NCBI GenBank assembly: GCA_030248225.1
Contig: JASANE010025019.1
Location: 1-64,000, forward strand
DNA length: 64,000 nucleotides
DNA from: Trileptium ribeirensis
Lineage: Eukaryota > Nematoda > Enoplea > Enoplida > Thoracostomopsidae
Reading direction: 5' to 3'
The notes beneath the pieces were generated by a model that saw nothing but the letters and a program-made list of their open reading frames with translations, was not told where the DNA came from and searched no databases. Of this stretch, positions 51,701-60,760 are shown piece after piece. A program made the position numbers and the translations under genes. Each line of letters begins with the position of its first letter. The stretch's first letter is position 1.

Positions 51701-54450
51701 AAAAGCTGAATTTTATTCGGTTTTTCGCTAACCGAAGATTGGCAAAATCAAGCCAAACTGCCACAAATTACAATTTGTGTTCGAACAAAATTTCGGCGTT
51801 TTCAGTTTGCATAAATTCGGTTCTCAAGTACCTAATCATTTAAGTTTGGATTTTTCAGTTTGCGCGAACAAATTTAATGCAGAAGTGACGTCACAAGCAA
51901 GTCGATCCTATGGTTAAGCTCATGGTTTTCGCGGGTTTAATTTAAATTCGATAAAATTTTCGTTCTAAAACATTTGGACAATTTTAGTTGAATTTTCGCG
52001 TACACAAAGTGATTAGATTTAAACGCTGATCGTGTGTTCGCGACAAGTTTTGCGCTGAATTTTAATTGAATAAAAAGCGCTCCGTAATAACTTTTATGTA
52101 AAATTATATTATAGGATGTTTGGTTGGATCAACTAAAGTTTACTCGTGCATTGTTTCCAGCAGTAAAACAGACCAGCTTCGTCATGAGCACTACTGTGCC
52201 ATTGCTACTTCTGGCGATTATTACTGTCCCGTGCAAAACTTGCACTGTTATTTTCACGCTTTCAGTTCTGTGGTTCTTCAGATACCCGACAATTTTGTAT
52301 TACAGTCCTTTCGTTTTTTCAGCCGGCATTAAAAATTTTGCCTATAGGTAATTCACTTACTTATGACTGTGCAAGTATGACTATCAAATCAGCCATTCAG
52401 TCTATTGGTTTGAGTGCCGAAAATATTTCTACACACAGAGCTGCCTTGACAGCAACACCGAAAGGAGTTTCGGAACGCTTGCTACAAATTCAAGGGAGAT
52501 GGGCTGTGGGGCCTTGGAAGGACGTGTATGTCGAAGGATCACTGTCATCCAGAATAGGTTTTTGTCGTTGATTGCTAATATAATATAGTTTTTGGTAAAT
52601 GTTTTCTATATCGCTCAAATTTTGCCGTTTCGTTCAAGCCGTTAAATGGAAGTGATATGATGTCGTGGGAATGCAGAATATTTATAAATTTTTGAATAAT
52701 TTGTGTGTTTTCGGTACATAGGCAATAAGGCCTACTCATTCATTCGTTCATTTTCTTCTTTCTCCGACAATACACGACGGTATTTAACCAGTAGCAATGC
52801 GGCAGGAATAAATATTGATTGAAATCAAGGAATATTCTGCGATAGCAGTGCAGTCCTTTTAATATCCGCTTACCAGCATAAAATAGGATACTTCAAACAT
52901 GTCGACTGATTATAATGCGAGCATGTTTAGCATATTTGATCCAGCTCAATTTTCGAATTTATGATATCTAATATTATTATACTCTAAACATAATCAACGA
53001 AAGCGTATAAAATAAAATCGTGTACATATACGATTTTATTATATGTCAAACTGAAGTCTCAGTCACTATATCAACCATGCTTACCACTGTTTTACATTGA
53101 TATCGCCTAGGATTAACAGGCGTTGGCGTCCCCATGTATTGACGACACAAGTCAAGACACTCTTGACATGTTTGAACCGGAAGTCTATAAAAAGGGGTTG
53201 CCCTTGCAATTGCGCATTGACCGCATGCTTTAAAACAGCGGCTATCTGAAATCCAATAAGGTTTAAAGCTCAAATTGTTAAACAGATTTTACGAGATTTT
53301 TTTAGCAGAATTCAAATATATATGTTTCAGATTATATGTCATTTATTATGCAACAATACTGCGCTCTATCTGGCCACCAATAAAAATATAATCAAATGCT
53401 ATTGTTAAATGCTGATTAATTGTTTCAACTTTTAGTTTACCATTTTACCCCAGGAAGTTTGAGTTACATTTATATATAGCTATATTTTCTAATTTCTTGT
53501 CGAGTTTTGCGGAAACCAAATTTCAAAAGGCACAGATGTAGCAGTCGAGGAACCGAGCAACGTCGTAAAGCTTAACACACTTTGTTTATGTCTAACAACT
53601 TGCCAAACATATGACCTAAAATCCGCCTTGCGTTTGGCCTTCAGCTGAGGTTCAAAAATCTAAACTATTTTGCTGAACCCTTCCACTTAACTAAGTATCT
53701 CAATTTAACTTTACGATCGCGAATATTTGATTCAGGTCACGATTATAAAATAACAATCATCGTAAAGCTCAATAGTAAGGCCTGATTTTAAGCCATAAGA
53801 ACATTCAAAAGTCTTATATCATTAGTTGATGTACGCAATGAATTGATTCCCTCATTAGCTGATTTTTCACGGATCAATATGACCGGTATCCTTGTCAAAT
53901 ACCACTATAAAGAGTGTAATTTTAATAAACCAACGATTTCGTACAATATCATGATTATATAATTCAAAAAACCTACAGTTTTTAGTACGCTACGGTTTTC
54001 AGAAAACAAGCTGCCTGCAGAATGGATCAGAGATAACTGATTTAAAAGTTTGCCATGTATTGTTTAGGTTAGCTTTTAGTGTTACAGGAGTCAGCATGCG
54101 AATGGTTGTACAAGAATTTTAGATAGAGTCTTATGATTCAAAACGATTAATTAACCTTTTCACCTACCTTTTATACTTTGAGACTCAGTATATACTACAT
54201 TAATTGTTCCACTGTCGACTTGTAGCTCTTATCAAATGTAAACTTCTCCATATGGCAGTACTATTTGGCTAACTCTGTGAAACATTGCATTTATGATGGA
54301 TAAGATATGAAAATCATAAAAATCTATTAACCAACAGTTTCACTTTATCGAAAATTTACCGTAATCACATCTCGGCTGTCTCTGCCCGTCGGTTCCATGA
54401 TGAAGGTTTACTAATAAACTAATAAGGATGACAATGTTCCGCTGCTGCAT
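36642..54450 (-). CDS. secreted protein with three PAN/Apple-like domains (10-exon gene)
   Basis: Joining ten minus-strand exons (54360-54450, 53085-53245, 49923-50085, 47263-47393, 45765-45921, 45183-45361, 44601-44721, 42512-42588, 42265-42298, 36642-36778) gives 1251 bases in one frame, or 416 residues plus stop. Residues 1 to about 20 are a signal peptide (NIVILISLLVNL core). PAN modules lie at about 28-123, 141-233 and 241-330. Each has the diagnostic helix CxxxC (CLDLC preceded by C, QCLRLC, ECINEC) followed by a C-x-V-x-x-Y strand and a further C-x-[VL]. A basic linker (336-371) and a C-terminal CxC...C...C tail (376-407) follow. Known PAN domains bind protein or sugar ligands outside the cell. 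The ligand and role here are unknown. Exons 8 and 9 are the least certain. Confidence 0.8.
37311..37850. repeat. 135-bp tandem repeat, four copies, in the last intron of the PAN gene
   Basis: CCATTACGG begins at 37311, 37446, 37581 and 37716. Units are almost identical and contain AACTATGTATTACATTTAC. Confidence 0.97.
38091..38330. repeat. 57-bp tandem repeat, about four copies
   Basis: CACTG anchors at 38091, 38148, 38205, 38261 and 38318. The unit holds GTGTATTGCTACTGCACA and TCTAACAGGGCG. Confidence 0.9.
38829..39370. repeat. degenerate ~175-bp tandem repeat, three copies
   Basis: AAAAGCAAAAAAGGT-like words after CATGCCA or CCATAA recur near 38950, 39127 and 39299, each about 175 bp apart, with diverged sequence between. 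Confidence 0.7.
40851..41064 (-). mobile_element. tRNA-derived SINE-like element, copy 1
   Basis: On the minus strand there is an A-box-like TAGCTCAATG (near 40901) and a B box GAGTTCGATACC (40873-40862), spaced as in tRNA genes. Upstream lies GGATTTCAGCAATTGATTGC, shared in diverged form with copies at 43660 and 55984. The 5' end is TTAACCCTTTAAC. Confidence 0.55.
42265..42298 (-). CDS. exon 9 of PAN gene: 34-base microexon (tentative)
   Basis: Acceptor TTCGCTGCAG, donor AAAA|GTGAGT (consensus). Phase 0 to 1. Encodes CKSTSRTRNYK. It restores the phase required by exon 10, but its short length makes chance plausible. Confidence 0.45.
42512..42588 (-). CDS. exon 8 of PAN gene: basic linker (tentative)
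   Basis: Strong acceptor TAAGTCCTGTTTCAG, donor ATG|GTAACT. Phase 1 to 0, so it needs the next small exon to return to phase 1. Encodes GPPRPRNGRRFSKIKSAREV and RRRMM: very basic, no cysteine. Supported only by splice sites and phase. Confidence 0.5.
43660..43785 (+). mobile_element. tRNA-derived SINE-like element, copy 2
   Basis: TAGTTCAATGGG (43723-43734, A-box-like) and GGATTCAATACC (43754-43765, B-box-like), preceded by GGATCCCAGCAATAGCTCC as in the other copies. It is truncated at the 5' end and lies in intron 7 of the PAN gene. Confidence 0.55.
44601..44721 (-). CDS. exon 7 of PAN gene: second half of PAN 3
   Basis: Acceptor TTTGATTAAG, donor ATAA|GTAAAT. Phase 0 to 1. Encodes AVSSDNCILNDVTK... 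to DYIEMDCFRRI, with the two cysteines that close the third module. Confidence 0.78.
45183..45361 (-). CDS. exon 6 of PAN gene: first half of PAN 3
   Basis: Acceptor TTACATTTTAG, donor GCT|GTAAGA. Phase 1 to 0. Encodes ARCRSDTFEWWPQYTLIGF..., TVQECINEC and FQCVSVMFYHDA. Confidence 0.83.
45765..45921 (-). CDS. exon 5 of PAN gene: second half of PAN 2
   Basis: Acceptor TTATTTTAAG, donor CCAG|GTAACA. Phase 0 to 1. Encodes RIDCEAVSYISGSQTCIV... to FQRFCFP. An alternative acceptor 27 bases upstream would not match the phase of exon 4. Confidence 0.8.
47263..47393 (-). CDS. exon 4 of PAN gene: first half of PAN 2
   Basis: Acceptor TTGTTACAG, donor AGA|GTTAGT. Phase 1 to 0. Encodes GCPTGQVAKYLQVEG... 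and TREQCLRLCSENR, the PAN helix. Confidence 0.83.
48221..48318 (-). other. possible alternative terminal exon in the PAN gene
   Basis: After acceptor TTTACAG, in phase 1 (matching exon 3), the frame reads LIAVGCPCSRRKWCMANVLD and LCYSTEDKRRL, then TAG. It has four cysteines but no good donor. If used, it would end the protein after PAN 1. It could also be a dead exon or chance. Confidence 0.25.
49923..50085 (-). CDS. exon 3 of PAN gene: second half of PAN 1
   Basis: Acceptor TTGTTACAG, donor GAAA|GTAAGA. Phase 0 to 1. Encodes VYDLTNRICDLYA..., completing the first module, then a Pro/Gly-rich linker (GPGPTEPPGP). Confidence 0.85.
52113..52571 (+). pseudogene. tyrosine recombinase (integrase-like) catalytic domain, broken
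   Basis: The plus frame from 52120 reads SSSKTDQLRHEHYCAIATSG then CPVQNLHCYFHA..., matching the SKTDQ...CPVxxLxxY block of tyrosine recombinases. Reading shifts frame near 52320-52345 and continues TYDCASMTIKSAIQSIGL, AENISTHRAALTA (H at 52434-52436, in place of HSLRxG), QIQGRW (GRW 52494-52502) and DVYVEGSLSSR (catalytic-type Tyr 52527-52529), then a stop. The first catalytic arginine would lie upstream and is absent, and the HxxR box is damaged. It may come from a Crypton, DIRS-like or Ngaro-like element; I cannot tell which. It sits antisense in intron 2 of the PAN gene. Confidence 0.72.
53085..53245 (-). CDS. exon 2 of PAN gene: first half of PAN 1
   Basis: Acceptor GGATTTCAG, donor GTG|GTAAGC. 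Phase 1 to 0. Encodes SRCFKACGQC..., TCQECLDLC and RRYQCKTV. Eight cysteines in 53 residues. Confidence 0.85.
54360..54450 (-). CDS. exon 1 of PAN gene: signal peptide
   Basis: The ATG at 54450 is preceded in frame by TAA with no earlier ATG. It encodes MQQRNIVILISLLVNLHHG then TDGQRQPRCDY. The donor is G|GTAAAT (phase 1). The split codon G|AT restores Asp with exon 2. Confidence 0.8.
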
Positions 54451-55983
54451 GTTCGTTCTCCACAACTTCAGGACATCGATGAATCTAACTGATTAGTTAA
54501 TCATATTTAGCAATACTTGTCTGCAAGATTTTCCAACAATATTGGTTATGTAACATACTTATATTCATATATACGTTATGTGTTATTGTATAGATTTTGT
54601 ATGCAGGCTGCTATCGCTCATTTGTGGCAAAGAAAACGTGTCCATCATTGCGTGTCCTTATCAATATATAGACTGTCTAAAAATGCACTCATGTGCTTGT
54701 TAACTGTGAGGTTCGATGGTCTCTTACACATTTTCTGGTTCATGGATGGGTAAAGTTACATGGATCCATTCGCCGAATCACGTATTAATGTGCGTTATTA
54801 ACATTAATACATGTATCGTACATACAATGCTGAACAAACTTTTACCGCAACAACGGATTGAAACTCGTGCGTTTGGTTGCACGTTTCGTACTTTAACAAT
54901 AATGGTATTTAGAAGCTATTACTCGATTCTTTAAGGAACCTGGAAAAAGCAAACATATAGCAACACACGTGGAAGCACCGCACGCTCAACGATATACACG
55001 GTTAGTGTATCGCTTCACAATGTACGCTTTGTTAAATGGGTGATACTATGCAGGAAAGGGTTAAGTTTAAGATTCATAACATAGTCTTACAGGCGTCGTG
55101 ATTAACCATTTTGTTTATAAGAGAGCTGAAGTTTGCATATTAAGCAATGATAATGCATGACAAATGCATCTAGTTCACCCGACCACATTTAGCTTTGAAA
55201 GATCCCGAGTAAAATAAATATTTAAATAAAATTATAGAATAATATAAAACAAAAATTTATATGTAAAATTTAGCAATTCGTGTATTTTTCAACCATTTCT
55301 ATTCCTAGCTTTTAGTGTTCACTTGTCGCAGCAATTTGTCCCATCACAACTGTGAAGTGCATACAGGCCGAAGCTTTAGTTCAGAAGGCTGACTTTCCTG
55401 AGGCGTCAAACCGCCCCTCCCTCCCGGGCCCTATTCTAGACCCTGAGGCTGCGCAGCCTTCCCCCTCCCACCCGCCGACCCCGGTTACCCACTGAAACTA
55501 TCCGAGCAACAGCGGAAATTATATATCTCACTTCAGTTTCGCTTGCGTGAAAATTTAATTTCTAAGTTGTTAAAACTGAAGTGGATATATTATTTCGATA
55601 TAAATTTTCAAACTTTCATTGAAAAGTTCCTACCAAAATAATTATTCCACAAATTTCCACTTTAAATGCACTAAAGCTTTGCAATGCTTTAAATATTCTA
55701 AAAAACTTTATCGCCAATGTAAATCAATATAGCTTAAAGTATGTTCCACGCTTAAAGTTTAGGAAACTACTTTTGTAAAGCAACTGCATATAACTTAAAT
55801 TATGTTGCGCGCTTAAATTTTAGGAAACTGCTTTTGGAAAGCAACTGCATTATGTTTAAAGCAACTCAAAATTTAGTCATGAATTAAATTTATCACTTAT
55901 TTAGTAGAAATGATATGGACTAATCTAGTTCACACATACTGCATACATCAACTATCGTTCAATTAGTTGTTATATATTGTACG
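54451..55983. other. upstream region of the PAN gene; no other gene seen
   Basis: It should contain the promoter and any 5' untranslated exon, but I could not place a TATA box or start site. A GC-rich patch at 55380-55495 looks like dispersed-repeat debris. Confidence 0.35.
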
Positions 55984-56232
55984 GTTAACCCATTCATGTC
56001 CAACTCAGCGAAATTGGCATCAGCGCGCATTGTACTAAGCATGCCGCGTGATGCACACGCGCTGTTATTCGCTCACTTTAAAAGATTTCTTAAGGAACCA
56101 AGCAATAGCTCTCCGATAGCTTTCAGTGATCGTACCGTTCTCAAAATGCAATGCCCATTCGCGCCGAGGCGCGGGCTTGAGATTGTCAAGCATTTTACGA
56201 TACAAATCCAAGCTCGGGTGTTGAAGGGTTAG
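55984..56232 (+). mobile_element. SINE/MITE-like element, copy 3
   Basis: It begins TTAACCCATTCATGTCC and ends GTTGAAGGGTTA, so the ends are roughly inverted. The middle (AGCAATAGCTCTCCGATAGC) matches copies 1 and 2. Its B box is not convincing. A 78-codon open frame runs along it but is probably fortuitous. Confidence 0.45.
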
Positions 56233-59200
56233 CATCAGTAAACATAACTATTCTATACTGTATTATATCTTTTAATTTTCAAACCTATCCTACGTTGTAA
56301 CACATCCTATATATTTATACAATAATTACATAATTTTGCAAACTATTTTTATACCGAAAAAGTGCAAACAAATATGAACACAACAATAAAAATAAAAAAT
56401 TCAGATATTTGGTTGTTTAAATTTAAATAAGGTATTAGCAGTATGTGTACGTTAGGAAATTGTCTCACCGAGATAGTCGGTACTTCATTATCACCACACC
56501 GACAAAAATCCATTGAGAATTGTTCACCTTAATAGCCCAGGGCTGCAGTAATACAGTTTACACCCGTTAATGGTAAGGAAAGCTGTATACAATTTCCGCA
56601 GACAATTTTTGACACAGATTGTTATAACTTTTAGCGAAATTATGGAATTCCTTTTAATGGGGCGTGGTTACATTCTGTCCCAAAGTTTTGGGTGATAATT
56701 TCGTAATAACCGTCACAAACAAATAACAAAGCACACGATTTGTTAAATGATTCGCCTGTTTTTATTTTCGGTAAACTCAACTCGAGTATCGTCGTGCTTA
56801 ATAAAAGCTGAGCAGGTTCAAGACTCAGTCCGACGTCTTAGCTTGTATATGTTTTCTAGCTAAGTTTCTTATTCCATCCAACTGATTTGTTTTGAAGCGA
56901 AATTCGCAGATTCCTGACTCGGTCCGACCATTTTGCATATATATACAAGTTTTTATCCAAGATTTAAGTAGGTGAGCTCCAATATTTTTCTATGTAACTG
57001 TATGATTTGACGCAAAGGTCGGCAGGTTGAGGAGACAGTGCGACCATTTAGTTGTACACAATGTGCTTGTGTTCTAGTCAGGTTTTGAAAACGTGCCCAA
57101 CGAAATTTCCATCCAACTGCATTAATAGCAAAATATTGACTCGTAATTGCAAATAGCATAGTTTTATTGCATGAAATATAAATATATTGAGTGACACTGA
57201 AGGTTTTATGTATATGTCATGTTTCGTGGAGCCTAATTCGCCAGGCTCTTGTATAAAATCTCATAACGGAATAAGCTAAGCTGTACATACGTTAAAATTT
57301 ATGAATGTGACGACTTAATTTGCACAAGTATATTAAAGGCATCTATATATAATGCAGTGTAAAATGCCAAAATTTAATATGCAGTCAATATCTGGAAGAT
57401 TGTAAAACGTTATATATACAAACACAAATGAAATAAAAGTGCAGTACGGTGCACAAGAAACAGGCCACCGTCAGGAAATATTACTTTTTGCGTAACGAGC
57501 AATCCCTTCCAATAAAAATTGATATAAAAAAAGTTATAACTGTGTATTAATACAAACATTGTGTAGGAGTTTTACTTTATTTCTGGTTGTGAAATACAGC
57601 TGCTGCAAAGTACGTCTGTACGCGAATAGTAGTGCAGCGGATCTATCACATGGTAAAATTCTATGGTAAAAATGCAAGCTTATTCTAACAAGACCTTGTC
57701 CGTGGTTTGTGTAAATCTGCTCTGAGCAGACGAAATAATATTTCCATCAGATTCTAGGCACTTTTGGCAAATTATATATGTGTGTTTCGGAAGTTTACGA
57801 AATATCTTTAAGATTTACATATTCATTCCAAACATAATTTGTGTGAAAATCAAATTTTTGTTTCAACTGAATTGACAATTTTAACTGTCAAATTTTGGAA
57901 TTCATTGACTAAATTGTTGACTTTGAGTTCTGAAATATTCTGCGTTCAGATGTACTTATTTACCAGCGTCGATATATAGTTCACACAATTATTAACACTC
58001 TTTGTTTGAATTGTTGATCGTTTCCATCATGCCCAATGCTTGCTAAATACCATCTGATGTGTTTTAAAGAGCATACCTTCCGCAGCGGCTATTTCTGTAG
58101 CATTATGGAACGTGTCCAATGACAGAAATGAATTACAGCATATGTAAAACTCTTTTGGCCTGGCGTATACACGTAGCAATCAAAATGATTCCAATGTTTA
58201 TCTGATGAAAAGAAAATCAAATGTATTGAGCACTACACAAGTAAGTTCACATTTTTAAAGGTATATATAATTTTACTGTATTTAGATCCACCTCAAAATA
58301 TCTGGTTTAATTAATTTAAACAGGTGTCTCCACACTAGTTTGTCGACTAGATGCAACAACTATATTGTAAATTTTCGAAACAGCATTCCCGCACTGCGAG
58401 ATTTGTAGAACACAGTGTCACATAATATTGCGTTCTGAGGATAAATGTATTTGTTTGTCTGAGACAACCCTATCTTGTAACCGAGTAGCCTCGCATTCGC
58501 ATACATACATGGACATAGAGGTGACAGGGGATTTTCCCGCCTGTAGCGTCGGTCCATCACTAGCAGGTGCCGCAAGCCCTCTTTCCAGCGAGCCCAGAGA
58601 CGTACAAGGCGCCGTTCCCACCCCCCTCTCGTGGACCCACAACTCCTCCTGGGGCTTCGAATCTTGAGCATGCATGAATACATAAATTAATCAGTAAGTT
58701 TGTGCGTGTGATTTTGTTGATTCGGTCATATTTCGCTTGATCTATTCGTGTAACTGCTTGCACCAATTTTAGAATATTAGTGGCTTTAGTAGCTTTTCAC
58801 CGTACATGACTTAGTATACAATACTATGTCAGCATTACACAAGTTCGAGGCGAGACAATCGTTGTGCATGACAGTATTCGAACACCAGAATGGTCACGCT
58901 TGAGTTTAGAGGCTACAGAAATTTAACAGCAGGGAAAAGGTGCTGAGACATTTGATTATTGGTGACCCATCGCTTTTATGCATGAATAAACATAAAGAAC
59001 GCTGCCTACCATTCATTTCTGTCATTAGAGAGGGGCGATCATTTGTTCGGCGTATAATTACCTTCCGTCAACCTTCCGTCAACGTAAAGAGAACATAAAA
59101 CAATTGATCTTTTGAACAACGCATATAAAACATTAAGAAACAAAATATCGGTCTGTGAACGGTTAGTTCTAAATCATGAAACTTGTTTGAAACTGTTGAA

Positions 59201-59321
59201 CATTTAAAATGAAAAATATTTATTTTGGTGCCAACAAATGTCGTGTTTAGCATATATTTAAAACCTATAAACGACATGTGATGTTCGGAAACATTATTCT
59301 ATTATTATTATTATTATGCAG
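56233..59321. other. no gene seen
   Basis: AT-rich. A GC-rich patch at 58515-58670 gives overlapping open frames on both strands and looks like another dispersed-repeat fragment. Confidence 0.35.
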
Positions 59322-60143
59322 CGCTTATGCGTCGTTAACAGAGAAATGTGTGTACTTACTCGACATCGGCAGCATATACACAAGTGTGTATAGAAACATT
59401 ACATTCGATAGTATGTAACAATCGTCGTGAGTAAATACATATTTAACAGTTAGAGTTCACCACCTCGGGAATAAGACAAGCTTCTTGTATTATATCAATA
59501 CATGCTCAAATATATGATCACACAAACAATACTATAGCAGCAGCAATTTTGCAACTTGTGCTATTGCTAAAACAATTGCACTTTAGCACAATATTTCATC
59601 TGCAATAGATTAGACTGTGCAGTCCATGCATGCATATTTCCGTGAGCCATGCATTTAGGAAACTTAGGAAACACTTTAGCAAAAATTGCCGAAAATTAAC
59701 AACAATGAAAAAATTCGTTAAAATTGGGAAAATTATGAACTTCTGCAAATGTCGACATTTTATCTACCTGCCATACCCGCCCCTACCCCGTCAACCGGCT
59801 GATCCCTACAGACGCCGAAGAATGACCTCCCGCCCACGTGGCATGGCTACAATACCCTGAGACTTCGGACCTTGAATATGTATGGTTGAAACTGTTTGTA
59901 ACAAAATTCGAATGGGTGTTATAAAGTTGCGAGCGGACGTAACAACATTCGATCGTAACAATATTAGCAATGTTGTTACATACAAGCGCTTATGCGTAAT
60001 AACACACCAAAGTTGTTACGCAGAACCCGATTTGTGTAACAACTCACGAAGGTAATATATCTAATGTAATGTTTCCATACACACCTGTGTATATGCTAAC
60101 AATGTCGAGTAAGTGCACACATTTCTCCGTTAACGACGCATTA
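59322..60143. mobile_element. element with ~110-bp inverted arms
   Basis: The left arm (about 59328-59440, starting GCGTCGTTAACAGAGAAATG) is about 90% identical to the reverse complement of the right arm (about 60030-60136, ending CTCCGTTAACGACGC). GCGCTTATGCGT recurs at the left border and near 59975. The ~600-bp interior has no transposase but carries part of the GC-rich dispersed repeat. No clear target duplication. Confidence 0.65.
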
Positions 60144-60146
60144 AAA

Positions 60147-60760
60147 AGACCCAGAACGTGAAAGCTTTGCTTGCCAAGAGTCTACACTATACCATCCAGT
60201 GGTATACAGTACGTGCCTATAATATATAAATGCATGTATAACCAGGGGTTCAGGGTGCTAACACCCCCTGAGGTCTCCGACTGCTCGCCTCCGACGCACT
60301 CGTCTATTCCCTCAGGGTACCACTATATCAACCTGGTGCACAGCACACTCCAATACCCCTGTGAAGATCGGACCGCCACCCGGAGGCCCTGGTCTACGCT
60401 TATTGCGGTACCACCGTACCCCAGCCCCACCCCTACCTCGTGCGACGGAAAATTTTAGCAAAAATTAGCAAAACTGCGGTGAAAATTGATAACCATGGGA
60501 TTAAAATCAGCAAAAACGAATGAGGTCCTCGGTGGCGGTAGGTCAACTTTTTGACCTGAAATCACCTCCCACTTACCTCTCGTGGACCACAGCTAAACCG
60601 TCCCATGAGACTTCGGAGCAGCAGCATGTATGACTACATATATAATGAAACGAATGGTGCACAAATCATTATCAAACTTACGTCTTAACTACCTAACATA
60701 TTTTACCGATCGAGTCAAAGACACCATAATCAATCAAATTTTGCATAGTGTTTCCTTACA
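60147..60760. repeat. dispersed repeat, copy 2
   Basis: CAGAACGTGAAAGCTTTGC, AGAGTCTACACTATACC, GTGGTATACAGTAC, GAGACTTCGGAGC and GTCAAAGACACCAT are in the same order as at 4185-4460, with a longer GC-rich middle. Confidence 0.6.

Noticed and set aside
58360..58767. Overlapping ORFs on both strands over a GC-rich patch
   Set aside because: GC-rich dispersed-repeat composition opens several frames at once; no splice sites or known domain.
59302..59317. TTA microsatellite
   Set aside because: Only about five units; too short to annotate as a feature.
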